Source: Candidatus Eremiobacterota bacterium (GTDB lineage Bacteria; Vulcanimicrobiota; Vulcanimicrobiia; Vulcanimicrobiales; Vulcanimicrobiaceae). Taken from it: a stretch of 64,000 bases of DNA. The DNA lies in the NCBI GenBank assembly GCA_019235885.1, contig JAFAKB010000074.1:1-64000 (forward strand), given 5' to 3'. This document shows, piece by piece, positions 43,921 through 52,837 of this stretch. Under the pieces are notes generated by a model. That model was not told the origin of the DNA. It ran no database searches and worked only from the letters and a program-made list of their open reading frames with translations. The first letter of the stretch is position 1; each line of letters starts with the position of its first letter. A program made the translations under genes and the position numbers.

Positions 43921-44462
43921 CCCTCGGAAACCTCACTGCCGAGCCGGTGCTGCGGCGGCCCGATCTCGTCGCGCCGTCCGTGCGCGATGCGGTCGAAGCG
44001 TGGGGCGGTGCGACACCGCCGGAGGCGTTTTGGGTCGCGGAGATCGACCCGCAGCTTGCCGACACGCGCGCCTTCTGCGAGCGCTACGGTGTGGGGATGG
44101 ACGAGTCGGCGAACTGCGTGATCCTGGCCGCGCGCCGCGAGGGACGCGCGTGGTTCGCGGCCTGCGTCATCCCGGCGTCGACGCGCGCCGACGTGAACGG
44201 GCTCGCGAAGAAGGTTCTCGGCGCGAGCAAGATCTCGTTCGCGGCGATGAACGAAGCCACCGCCGCATCGTCGATGGAGTACGGCGGGATCACGCCGCTC
44301 GGGTTACCGCCGGAGTGGCCCGTGTTGATCGACGCGAACGTCGCGGCCGCGCCGCGCGTCGTCATCGGCAGCGGGGTGCGCCGCTCGAAGATCTCGCTCC
44401 CCGGCGCAGCGCTCGCCGAGCTGCCGAACGCGACGGTGCTGGAGTCGCTCGGCCGCGCGTAG
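43917..44462 (+). CDS. YbaK/EbsC-family aminoacyl-tRNA deacylase-like protein
   Basis: 181 residues, ATG overlapping the small Arg-rich gene. The family pattern is ESANCVILAARREGRAWFA, then NGLAKKVLGASKISFA with the conserved Lys, EYGGITPLGLPPEWPVLID and PGAALAELPNATVLESL. YbaK/ProX-type proteins hydrolyse mischarged aminoacyl-tRNA. It is cytoplasmic. Coupled by overlap with the gene before it, and through that with the chemoreceptor-like gene, though no functional link is known. Confidence 0.8.
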   Translation: MTLGNLTAEPVLRRPDLVAPSVRDAVEAWGGATPPEAFWVAEIDPQLADTRAFCERYGVGMDESANCVILAARREGRAWFAACVIPASTRADVNGLAKKVLGASKISFAAMNEATAASSMEYGGITPLGLPPEWPVLIDANVAAAPRVVIGSGVRRSKISLPGAALAELPNATVLESLGRA

Positions 44463-44490
44463 CGGTTGATTCCGGCTGCGCGGCTTTCGT

Positions 44491-45138
44491 CTAGCGCGAC
44501 GCGGTGAGCTGTTCTTGAATCCAGCCGGTCCAGGCGGCGCCGAGCTCCGGTGCGGCGAGCAGCTCGTGCAAGCGTGTGCGCTCGAAGAGATAGATCGTGA
44601 AGACATCGATGATGCGGACGCCGTGCGCAGGCCGTGAGGTAACGGTGATCGCGTCGCCTTCGGCGATCGTGCCGGCGCGCGCGATGCGCAAGTACGGCCC
44701 CGGGCGGCGCGCACCGGCGAACGTCTTCACGAAGCGCGGATCGCGCATCCGCGCCGCGAGCTTGAAGCAGGGGACGCGCGGGATCGAGACTTCCAGCTCC
44801 GCCTCGCCGATCGCCCAGCGCTCGCCGACCAATGCTTCGTTCACGTCGAGGCCGCTGGTGGTGAGGTTCTCGCCGAACGTGCCGGGCTCGAGCGGCCGCC
44901 CGAGCTCGCGCTCCCACCAAGCGTAGTCTTCGGCGGCATACGCGTACACGGAGCGGTCGGGACCGCCGTGCACTTCGCGGTCGGCTTGATCGTCGCCGGC
45001 GGCGTTGACGCCTTCGAACCGCACCCGCCCGCGCACCGGCCGCTTGACGATCGCGCTCTGAACCGGACCGCGCGGCGTTTCGAGCGGCGCCGGCCGGCCG
45101 ACGTTGACCGACCTCACGCGCGCGGATGCTGGGTTCAC
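44491..45138 (-). CDS. MOSC domain-containing protein (YiiM-like)
   Basis: 215 residues from GTG at 45138 (VNPASARVRSVNVGRPAP). The MOSC domain is shown by FEGVNAAGDDQADREVHGGPDRSVYAY, GTFGENLTTSGLDV, and IPRVPCFKLAARM with the conserved cysteine thought to bind molybdenum cofactor sulfur. YiiM-type proteins help reduce N-hydroxylated compounds. The extension to about 45294 would overlap the divergent TauE gene and lacks similarity. Convergent with the YbaK gene after 28 bases. Confidence 0.82.
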   Translation of the reverse strand: MNPASARVRSVNVGRPAPLETPRGPVQSAIVKRPVRGRVRFEGVNAAGDDQADREVHGGPDRSVYAYAAEDYAWWERELGRPLEPGTFGENLTTSGLDVNEALVGERWAIGEAELEVSIPRVPCFKLAARMRDPRFVKTFAGARRPGPYLRIARAGTIAEGDAITVTSRPAHGVRIIDVFTIYLFERTRLHELLAAPELGAAWTGWIQEQLTASR

Positions 45139-45262
45139 GATGCTCTCCCGAACGAAGCGAATTTTCACTGACGACCGCGTCCGGCGGCGTCGGGTTTCAC
45201 CGACGACGCCTCGCGGGCGGCAAGCCGGATCGCTGCCGCACTCTGCGGAAGGTTGCGCTGAA

Positions 45263-46036
45263 ATGGATCTGCGCCTTGTCGTCGCCGGCTTCATCGTCGG
45301 AACGATCGCCGGTGTCTCGGGGATCGGCGGCAGCTCGCTGCTCGCGCCGGTCCTGATCCTGATCTTCGGCGTGAACGCCTCGATCGCGATCGGGACCGAC
45401 CTGATCTACAGCGTCCCGATGAAAGTGCTCGCCGCGGTCACGCACCTGCGCCAGCGCACCGTCGATTCGCGCGTGATCAAACTGCTGTGCGCGGGCGGGA
45501 TCCCCGGCGCGCTGGCCGGCTTGTTCGCGTTCGGGTTGCTTCGCTCGCACGTGCGCGGACACGAGCTGGAACAGTTCCTTCGCCACGCGATCGGCGTGGT
45601 GATCCTCTGCGCCGCCGCGGCGGCGGTTCTCGCGCACGTGCTGCGGCCGCGCCGTGACGACGCACCGGCCGTGCCGGCGGGGGAACCCGCGCGGCTGCGG
45701 GTGATCGCGATCGGCGCGGTGGTCGGCTTTTTGGTCGCGATGACGTCGATCGGTTCGGGCTCGATCACGCTGCCGCTGCTGTTGCTAGCCCTGCCGGCCG
45801 TGGCGCTGCGCTCGCTGATCGGCTCGGAGATCGTCTTCGCGGCGGTGATGGTTCCGGTCGCGGCGGCGGGCCACGTGACGTTCGGAAACGTCGATTGGAT
45901 GATGGCGCTCAGCCTCACCGCCGGCGCGCTGCCGGGCGCGTATCTCGGCGCGCGACTGTGCCTGTGGCTCGGCGATGCGGCGCTGCGGCCGGTTATCATC
46001 GGCGTGCTCGCCGTCGCCGGAGCAAAGCTGCTATGA
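45263..46036 (+). CDS. TauE/SafE-family sulfite or anion exporter
   Basis: 257 residues, about seven or eight membrane helices. The N-terminus has MDLRLVVAGFIVGTIAGVSG and GGSSLLAPVLILIFGVNASIA, and a similar half-repeat occurs later (GAVVGFLVAMTSIGSGSIT), as expected for this internally duplicated family. TauE proteins move sulfite, sulfonates or other organic anions outward. Divergent from the MOSC gene. Its substrate is unknown. Confidence 0.85.
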   Translation: MDLRLVVAGFIVGTIAGVSGIGGSSLLAPVLILIFGVNASIAIGTDLIYSVPMKVLAAVTHLRQRTVDSRVIKLLCAGGIPGALAGLFAFGLLRSHVRGHELEQFLRHAIGVVILCAAAAAVLAHVLRPRRDDAPAVPAGEPARLRVIAIGAVVGFLVAMTSIGSGSITLPLLLLALPAVALRSLIGSEIVFAAVMVPVAAAGHVTFGNVDWMMALSLTAGALPGAYLGARLCLWLGDAALRPVIIGVLAVAGAKLL

Positions 46037-46142
46037 CAACGGAGTCTCGTGCCGACACAAGCAAGCGCATAGCTGACTGAGGTCTATCCGTGCGGCAGCT
46101 TGCCGCCGAAAGAAGAGGAGTACGTCGCTGCACGGAGGTGGC

Positions 46143-47666
46143 ATGGCGCTCTCGCCGATCACGCATTTGTTCTCCACGCCGGTGAACCGGAGCCCATTCG
46201 CCGCCTTGGCGGAACGGACACACGCCGCGAGCGGCGCCGGCGCGCCACAGGCCGCGCAGGGTTCGTTCTCCGCGCACCTCACGCTCACGCTGTACGGCGC
46301 GGACGGCCTCGTGCGCAACCTGCAGAACGGCGCGGCGTCGCTCACCGGTGCGCCGCTCGCGACGGACACTGCGGCCGTGATCGAGGTGCAAGACGCAGAG
46401 GGCCGCGAGATCAGCGTGTCGGTGCGCAAGGACGGAACGTTCGTCGCGGTCGAGCACGCCGGCGGCGGGATCGCTCGCTACGACAGCCGAGCCGGAAGCG
46501 CGGAAAACTCGGCGCAACACGAGTTGGCGAACCGCGCCGCCCGCATCGCCGGACTGGCGGTATCATCGGGAACGGGAGCGGCGCTCGCGACCGGAGCGCA
46601 AGGCGCGCTCGCAGCAGCCGCCGGAGGGAACGGCGCAACGGAAAACGTCAGCGTGACGATCACCGACACGAACGGCGTCTCGCGCTATGCGGGCGGCGCC
46701 GACGGCGTCGTGTCGGCGTGGCGCACGACTGCGGACGTCGCCTTGGAAAGCGTAACGCTCGATCACGGCGTGCAGACCGATGCGGTGCGGCGCACGGACG
46801 GTTCCGGCTCGACGAAGATCAGCGGCGGCGCGCTGGGCGGAACGATGTTCGTGCTGACGCACGACCGCGACGGCGCCGAGCACGTCGACGTAACGAGCGG
46901 CGGCGGCCAAGGCGCGTCCGCCGGCGAGGCCGCCGTCGCCGCGTTCGACGCGTTCGGCGAGCGGATCACGATCGGCGCCGGCTCGCAGGGAGACACGACG
47001 GTCGAGCTGACGGACGCGGCCGGCACATCCTTCGAGCTCACCGGCAGCCTGTCGGGTGCGTCCGCCTCGCTGAGCGTGAACGTCGGCGTCGGCGACACCA
47101 GCGGCACCCGACGCGCCGAGCTCACCGAGGACGCGACCGCGATCAGCGCGACCGGCAGCGATGCGCGCGCGACGACGTCGCTGGTTGCCACCGCGCGCGA
47201 CGCGAAGCACGCCGGCATCGAAGACGGCACGTTGGCGCTCACGGTCGACGCGAGCGTCGTGTCGGCGAAGGGGAACTCCGGAGTCGAGGAAACGCGCAGC
47301 ACGGCCACGCTCGGCGTGCACGCTCGAGCCGGCGGCACGCTCGACGTCGCCGGCGTTGCAGCAGCCCGCGTCGACGACGGCTTCCGCGACGAAAACGGCA
47401 AACAGCATCTCGTCGCCGGCTCCAGCACCGATGCGGAAGGCGGCGTTTCGTTCGAGCATGCCGTACCGCGTGAGATCGTCGCCGTCGAGGTGGACGCGCT
47501 GGGCGACGACCTGCGCAGCCGCGGCGCGCCGCAGACGTCGACGACCAACGACGACGGGATGATCGCGATCGACGCGTTCGGGCACCGCACCAGCGCGATG
47601 AGACACGACGACATCTCGCGCATCGCGGACCACGTGACGGTCGCTTCGCGCGACACGCTGCTGTAA
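46143..47666 (+). CDS. Large cysteine-free hypothetical protein
   Basis: 507 residues, with GGAGG four bases before the ATG. The sequence is rich in Ala, Gly, Thr, Ser and Asp, and has no cysteine. Successive strands of a repetitive kind are seen (VSVTITDTNGVSRYAGGADG, TTVELTDAAGTSFELTGS and similar). There is no signal peptide or hydrophobic segment. It looks like a beta-solenoid or flagellin/adhesin-like surface protein that would need a non-Sec route. I do not recognise any family. Neighbours are a TauE exporter and a tyrosinase, with no obvious tie. Confidence 0.6.
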   Translation: MALSPITHLFSTPVNRSPFAALAERTHAASGAGAPQAAQGSFSAHLTLTLYGADGLVRNLQNGAASLTGAPLATDTAAVIEVQDAEGREISVSVRKDGTFVAVEHAGGGIARYDSRAGSAENSAQHELANRAARIAGLAVSSGTGAALATGAQGALAAAAGGNGATENVSVTITDTNGVSRYAGGADGVVSAWRTTADVALESVTLDHGVQTDAVRRTDGSGSTKISGGALGGTMFVLTHDRDGAEHVDVTSGGGQGASAGEAAVAAFDAFGERITIGAGSQGDTTVELTDAAGTSFELTGSLSGASASLSVNVGVGDTSGTRRAELTEDATAISATGSDARATTSLVATARDAKHAGIEDGTLALTVDASVVSAKGNSGVEETRSTATLGVHARAGGTLDVAGVAAARVDDGFRDENGKQHLVAGSSTDAEGGVSFEHAVPREIVAVEVDALGDDLRSRGAPQTSTTNDDGMIAIDAFGHRTSAMRHDDISRIADHVTVASRDTLL

Positions 47667-47746
47667 GCTCCGCGCGCGGGCCTCCGCCGATCGGCATACT
47701 GGGTCTGCCTGCTTAATCTCCCCAGGAAGGGAAAGGGTGCGGCGCT

Positions 47747-47778
47747 CCCGTAGGTTCGGGCCTTCGCACGGCTACGGG
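47747..47778. promoter_or_regulatory. Stem-loop in the tyrosinase leader
   Basis: CCCGTAG (47747-47753) and CTACGGG (47772-47778) are perfect seven-base arms with an 18-base loop. The stem ends three bases before the AGGAG ribosome-binding site of the tyrosinase gene (47781-47785). It could control translation or mark the end of an upstream transcript. No U-tract follows. Confidence 0.35.
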
Positions 47779-47792
47779 TTAGGAGCAGCGAC

Positions 47793-49349
47793 ATGCCACA
47801 ATACACGCGCCAAAATGTTTGGAAGAACGGCGGCGACTTCGACGATCCGGTGATCTTGGCGTACGCGCAGGGCGTTGCCGGAATGAAGGCGCGCGCTCTC
47901 GCCACGCCGACGAGCTGGCGTTTCTACGGCGCGATCCACGGGTTCGATCCTGATCTCTGGCAGCAGCTCGGGTATTTCGATCCGAACGAGCCGCAGCCGA
48001 GCGACGACCTCATCGCGCAGTTTTGGAAACAGTGCCAGCACGGCAGCTGGTATTTCGAGCCGTGGCACCGCGGTTATCTGATCGCGCTCGAGGCGAACAT
48101 TCGCGCGATCGTGCAGCAGCAGCCGAACGCACCGGCCAACTGGGCGCTGCCGTACTGGAACTATTTCAACCCGAACGAGAACCAGCTGCCGCCGGCGTTC
48201 ACGCGAGCGGACTGGCCCGGCGACGGCCCCAACCCGCTCTATGTCGCGCAGCGGTACGGGCCGAACAACGACGGGAACGTCTACGTGCCGGTCGACCAGA
48301 TCAATCTCGACGCGATGCAGGATCCGGACTTCACCGGCGTCGCGAGCGGCGGCAGCCCCGGCTTCGGCGGCGTCGACACCGGCTTCGAGCACGGCGGACC
48401 GGTGCACGGCGGCATCGAGACGCAGCCGCACGACTACGTGCACGGCTTGGTCGGGGGAGCCGATCCGAACTCGCCCGACCCGAACAACCCGAATCCCGGC
48501 CTGATGTCCGACCCGGACACCGCCGGACTCGACCCGATCTTCTACCTGCACCATGCGAACATCGACCGGTTGTGGCAGGTGTGGCGGCAGAACCCGTCCT
48601 CGCACGTCGATCCGCCCGATCCGAACTGGGTCGACGGTCCGGGCAACATCCAGGAGCGCATCTTCGCGATGCCGATGCCGCCGAACGGCGACGCCTGGAA
48701 CTATACGCCCGGTCAGATGTCCGATTTTTCGACGCTCGACTACACCTACGACGACCTCTCGCCGCAGGTCGCGGTGCAGCCGCATCGCCGGTTGCAACTC
48801 TTCGGGGCGGCGCCCGAGTTGGTGAAAGCCCAAGGAGCTGCGCCGGTGCCGAGTGGGAAGAACGTCGAACTGATGGGCGCGAGCCCAACGCCGCTGAAGC
48901 TCAGCGGAGCCGGCGAGGTGCGGACCGCCGTCCAGCTCGACACCGGCGTGCGCCAGAAGGTCACGCAAAGCTTCGCCGCGGTCCCGGAAACGGCGAAAGA
49001 GCCCGACCGCGTGTTCCTCAACTTGGAAAACGTCACCGGGCTCAACGACTCGACGGCGTTTCAGGTGTACGTCGGGCTGCCGCAGGGCGCGAGCCCGGCC
49101 GATCATCCCGAGCTTCGGGCGGGGAGCATCGCGCTGTTCGGCGTGCGCAAGGCGAGTCTGGCCGACGACGAGCACGCGGGGAAAGGCCTGACGTTCGTCT
49201 TGGAGATCACGAAGATCGTCGACGCGCTGCACTTGAGCAACTCGTTCAATCTCAACTCGCTCGACGTGCGGATCGTGCCGGTGCGGCCCATTCCGGAAGG
49301 TGCGAAGATTCAAATCGGCCGCGTCAGCATCTTCCGCCAAGGCAGCTGA
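47793..49349 (+). CDS. Tyrosinase-family type-3 copper protein
   Basis: 518 residues, with no signal peptide. The two copper sites are complete: CuA ligands His49 (GAIHGFD), His83 (CQHGSWYF) and His92 (WHRGYL); CuB ligands His213 and His217 (PHDYVHG) and His254 (IFYLHHANIDRLW). Cys81 sits two residues before His83, as in type-3 copper proteins with a Cys-His thioether. A C-terminal domain of about 180 residues resembles the beta-rich lid of polyphenol oxidases. It would oxidise phenols to quinones. The following gene is a DUF2182 membrane protein. Confidence 0.9.
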   Translation: MPQYTRQNVWKNGGDFDDPVILAYAQGVAGMKARALATPTSWRFYGAIHGFDPDLWQQLGYFDPNEPQPSDDLIAQFWKQCQHGSWYFEPWHRGYLIALEANIRAIVQQQPNAPANWALPYWNYFNPNENQLPPAFTRADWPGDGPNPLYVAQRYGPNNDGNVYVPVDQINLDAMQDPDFTGVASGGSPGFGGVDTGFEHGGPVHGGIETQPHDYVHGLVGGADPNSPDPNNPNPGLMSDPDTAGLDPIFYLHHANIDRLWQVWRQNPSSHVDPPDPNWVDGPGNIQERIFAMPMPPNGDAWNYTPGQMSDFSTLDYTYDDLSPQVAVQPHRRLQLFGAAPELVKAQGAAPVPSGKNVELMGASPTPLKLSGAGEVRTAVQLDTGVRQKVTQSFAAVPETAKEPDRVFLNLENVTGLNDSTAFQVYVGLPQGASPADHPELRAGSIALFGVRKASLADDEHAGKGLTFVLEITKIVDALHLSNSFNLNSLDVRIVPVRPIPEGAKIQIGRVSIFRQGS

Positions 49350-49361
49350 CGCGGTTCGCCG

Positions 49362-50198
49362 ATGACGCCGGCCGCCCGTGAGCGCTTGCGCGTCCGCGTG
49401 CCGCTGCTGTCGATCAGCGGCGGCGCGTGGCTGCTGCTCGCGCTCCAGCCGAGCAGCATGGCGATGCCGGCCTACTGCTCGGCCGCGACGCTGGGGGCGA
49501 TGCCGGCATTGTCGTCCATAGCAACGCTGGTTGCGCTCAAGCCGCCGACGTCAATGGCGGCGGGTTGGGCGTTGATGCTGGCGGCGATGATGGTGCCGAC
49601 GCTGATCGGGCCGGTGCGTCACGTCCGTGACCGCAGCTTCGCGCGACGGCGCGTGCGCGCGATCGTGTTGTTCGCGTTGGCATACGCGGCGATTTGGATG
49701 GCGGCCGGCATGCTGCTGCTCGAGGCCGCAATCGTGCTTCGGCTGGCCGTTCCCGAGACGGTACTGCTCGCGTCGGCGATCGCCGTCGCGGCGGTCTGGC
49801 AGTTCTCGCCCGGGAAACAGCGGTGTCTCAACCGTTGCCATGCGCGGCCTGCGCTAGCGGCGTTCGGTGCGGCCGCCGACGCCGGCGCGCTTCGGTTCGG
49901 GTTGATGCAGGGGATTTGGTGCGTCGGCTCGTGCTGGGCGCTGATGCTGCTGCCCGTCGTCGTCATGGGCTGGCATGTTGCCGCGATGGCGATGGTGGCG
50001 CTGTGGCTCTCCGCCGAGAGGCTCGACACGCCGGCGCCCCCGCGCTGGCGTTTCCGCGTCCCGGCCAAAGCTCTGCGCATAGCGCTCGCGCAGGCGCGCA
50101 CGCTGCCGGTCGCTACGCGCGCTTTCGCTGAGCGAGGTAGTCGCGCACCGCGCGCTCCGAAGCGCGGGCGAGCCACGCCTCCTCCACGAGCTGCTTGA
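49362..50198 (+). CDS. DUF2182 integral membrane protein
   Basis: 278 residues with six or so membrane segments. The DUF2182 signature is visible: AGWALMLAAMMVPTLIG, AVWQFSPGKQRCLNRCH and GIWCVGSCWALMLLPVV. The cysteine and Trp-containing motifs could bind metal. It follows the tyrosinase by 12 bases and may be part of its copper supply or maturation, which is inference. The last 28 residues are Arg- and Pro-rich and lie over the 3' end of the convergent MmcQ gene (86-base overlap). Confidence 0.8.
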   Translation: MTPAARERLRVRVPLLSISGGAWLLLALQPSSMAMPAYCSAATLGAMPALSSIATLVALKPPTSMAAGWALMLAAMMVPTLIGPVRHVRDRSFARRRVRAIVLFALAYAAIWMAAGMLLLEAAIVLRLAVPETVLLASAIAVAAVWQFSPGKQRCLNRCHARPALAAFGAAADAGALRFGLMQGIWCVGSCWALMLLPVVVMGWHVAAMAMVALWLSAERLDTPAPPRWRFRVPAKALRIALAQARTLPVATRAFAERGSRAPRAPKRGRATPPPRAA

Positions 50199-50508
50199 GG
50201 TCCTTGGCGGATATGTTGTCGAGTTGCACCAGCACGGCCGGATAGCCGTCGAAGTGCGGGATCGTGAACAGCGCCGCCGGGCCACTCGCGAGCAGCGCCT
50301 CTTTCATCTCGAGATCTGCGGTGCGCACGCCGAGGATCTCGCCCTTCGGCGCCCCCTCGCCAAGCACCGCGAGATCCGACTTGCGCAGCGGGCGCTCCCA
50401 CACGAAGAACTTCTTGTTCACCAGCCACGCCGCGCTGCCGCGCGACGTCTCTTCGCTCACGCCGGGCAGCGCAAAAGCATACCGCCGAACCTGATCCCAC
50501 GTCGCCAT
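50113..50508 (-). CDS. MmcQ/YjbR-family protein
   Basis: 131 residues from ATG at 50508. The small basic fold is shown by MATWDQVRRYAFALPGVSEE, WLVNKKFFVWERPLRKSDLA, and DGYPAVLVQLDNISAKDLKQL at the C-terminus, matching YjbR-like DNA-binding-type proteins. No function is fixed for the family. Its 3' end overlaps the convergent DUF2182 gene. Confidence 0.82.
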   Translation of the reverse strand: MATWDQVRRYAFALPGVSEETSRGSAAWLVNKKFFVWERPLRKSDLAVLGEGAPKGEILGVRTADLEMKEALLASGPAALFTIPHFDGYPAVLVQLDNISAKDLKQLVEEAWLARASERAVRDYLAQRKRA

Positions 50509-50554
50509 TGTACGAGCTTCCCGCGGCACACGGCCGATCCTTCGTGCTAGGTCC

Positions 50555-52837
50555 TTATCGCAACTGGGTTGGGAATTCGCAGTCGTCGAGTCCGTTGGGA
50601 TGTTGTTGCGGCAATTTCAGCACATCGACGTAGCAGCGGGCCTTTTCCGTCATCAACTGCTGCGAGGTCTTCGATAGGAACCATCCCAGCGCCGGGCGCG
50701 GGTCCTCGCGGTGCCGTAGAAGCAGCCCCAGTGAGATCTCGCAAAAATCATCGCCCTTGCGTGCTTTCTCCTCGAAGAGGGCCGCGCAAGGGGCGATTCG
50801 CTGCTCGGGAGACTCTTTGCGGAATGCGACGAGCTGGCGTCGTGCGTATTCGATCGCAGCTTCCCAATGCGCGTTCACGGCACCGCTGGTTATCGCTTCG
50901 GCTTCGTAGTTCCAGGGCGGATGGGCCGGCAAGTTCGGGTTCGGCGACTGACGGTCGTCAGGAACGTTGGTCGTGATCAGCATCCGCGACGGAGGGTTCG
51001 GCGGGTCCGGTACGTCGTCGCGTGCATTTTCCCACCCAGCGGCGCTCGACGGATCGTTCGAGATGAAGACGATCGACACGTGAAAGGTATCCGAGACCTT
51101 GGCTGCGGGCGGTTTGTCGAGCGCCCGCACTTCGTTGGCGATGTCGTAGGCTGTCACCAAGCCGGTTCCGTCGAAGTAGCCCCCGTCGACGAGCCGGCCC
51201 CAGAGCCGGCCGCGATTCCCGCCCGAGTCGTGCTCGTAGGCGGTCCCGGCCGGCGTGACGAGCGGGAAGCTGGCCGACAGCGTGACCGCCGTGCGGGCCG
51301 GAAGAGATTTCAGCCTCAATGACTGATCGTCGAACGCCCAATACGTGTCGATCCCGATGACGCCGCGCGTATTGTCCTGCCTGCGGTCGCTGGGCTTTGC
51401 GACGGTTCCCAAAATGAATCGTTTCCCGGTTTCGACGTTGGTCGAGTTCATCAACAGAACGGGGAACTCCGGCATATCGGTCGGGAAGCGGGCTTCGAAA
51501 ACGTTGGTACCATCCTCGCACCCCAAGTCGGCGATCCACCGTTGCGACATGTTGGCTTCGAAAGCTTTCGCGCGGTCGAGCTGCGGGATGCTCCAAGGCC
51601 ACAGCCATTGAAAGGCGTTGCCGAAAACGAGACCGGCCATCACGGGCGAGAGGTGGTCGTCGCCGAGGTACGCCGGGAGGAAGCAGTCGGGGTTACACTT
51701 CGGGTTGTTCTCCGCAAGCTTCGTTCCGGCGAAGTACGCGAGCGTTCCGAGCGAACCGCCCGAGATGCTGCTCACCGCGAATACGGTCGAGCTGAACTTG
51801 GGCAGCGGCGGCGTCGTATGCTTGTCGAGCTGGGCGAAGATCTCAGCGGTCCAGAATGCCGCGCGCAGGCCTCCACCCTCGGCTGCGACGATTCGCAGAG
51901 GACAAGGATGTTGCTGGGTACAGTTATGAGTCCTTCGCCAGTCGTTCACGGCAGTTTCGAACGAGCGTCGCGCCGGCGCCGGTGCGCCGTACGCGCCGCC
52001 GTCGATCTCGTGGTTGTCATTCCAGTTGGAGATCAGCAGCGCCCAGGCAATCGGGAGCGCCCACAACGAAGGCCAGCCGACGAGACGCGGCCACGCGATA
52101 AACACGCGTGAGCCCCAGAGTGCCCAAAATCCAAATGCGACATAGACGAGAACCCACGTCCCGAGGGTGCGCGCCACGGGCGGCCCCGCGGTAATAACCG
52201 CGACGGAAATCGCGAAGCCTATTGCAATGAGAGCGATCTCGTACGTCGTGCGATGGTTCGCGAGGTGCTCGTGAAGCGCGTGTGCCGCCAGACGAGTGCC
52301 GTGCAACGCGCGCGGCGTCTTCGGCGTCACCGCGAAACTGTATGGCGCGAACGGGATCGCGAGCAACACGAGGAGAGCGACCACGTTGAGGATTGTTGCC
52401 GCGTCTACGTTGAGTGGACCGAAGTGGTAGGTAGGGTTACCCCAAACGAGCCCGATCGCGCTCAGGAAAACGAGTCCGCCGAACCAGAATGGGACGGTCG
52501 AGTCGAGGCGACCGGCAAATGGCAGCGCCTTGCCGGTTATTCTTGCCGCGTTGGTCAGCGACGTAGAGGCCGCGATCCAAATGCCGATCGCGCAATACAA
52601 GAGCGCGAGCGCCATGAGGATCTGTTTCGACGGTGGGAAATTGATCAAGGCGTTCCCCAGTTCGATTCCCTGGGCCGTCCGCGGAATGGCCACGTTCAAG
52701 AGGACCACTGCGATGAACGCGTAGGCGCAGATCCAGACGTCGCCCAGCGCGCGCATGAGCTTTCGTCCGTACCAGCTCAGGAAGACACACAGGCGCGTGC
52801 CCGTGAACCAGATAAGGAAGTCTCGGACGGCGTTCAC
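50555..52837 (-). CDS. Membrane patatin-like phospholipase
   Basis: 760 residues from a GTG overlapping the stop of the upstream secreted-protein gene (GTGA). Residues about 1-260 contain eight or so hydrophobic helices. The C-terminal patatin domain has the oxyanion loop AAEGGGLRAAFW, the nucleophile elbow SSISGGSLG and the Asp of LVDGGYFDGTGL, completing a Ser-Asp dyad. It would cleave fatty acids from lipids at the inner membrane. Membrane-bound patatins of this size occur in several phyla. Coupling to a secreted TP-rich protein is unusual. Confidence 0.85.
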   Translation of the reverse strand: MNAVRDFLIWFTGTRLCVFLSWYGRKLMRALGDVWICAYAFIAVVLLNVAIPRTAQGIELGNALINFPPSKQILMALALLYCAIGIWIAASTSLTNAARITGKALPFAGRLDSTVPFWFGGLVFLSAIGLVWGNPTYHFGPLNVDAATILNVVALLVLLAIPFAPYSFAVTPKTPRALHGTRLAAHALHEHLANHRTTYEIALIAIGFAISVAVITAGPPVARTLGTWVLVYVAFGFWALWGSRVFIAWPRLVGWPSLWALPIAWALLISNWNDNHEIDGGAYGAPAPARRSFETAVNDWRRTHNCTQQHPCPLRIVAAEGGGLRAAFWTAEIFAQLDKHTTPPLPKFSSTVFAVSSISGGSLGTLAYFAGTKLAENNPKCNPDCFLPAYLGDDHLSPVMAGLVFGNAFQWLWPWSIPQLDRAKAFEANMSQRWIADLGCEDGTNVFEARFPTDMPEFPVLLMNSTNVETGKRFILGTVAKPSDRRQDNTRGVIGIDTYWAFDDQSLRLKSLPARTAVTLSASFPLVTPAGTAYEHDSGGNRGRLWGRLVDGGYFDGTGLVTAYDIANEVRALDKPPAAKVSDTFHVSIVFISNDPSSAAGWENARDDVPDPPNPPSRMLITTNVPDDRQSPNPNLPAHPPWNYEAEAITSGAVNAHWEAAIEYARRQLVAFRKESPEQRIAPCAALFEEKARKGDDFCEISLGLLLRHREDPRPALGWFLSKTSQQLMTEKARCYVDVLKLPQQHPNGLDDCEFPTQLR

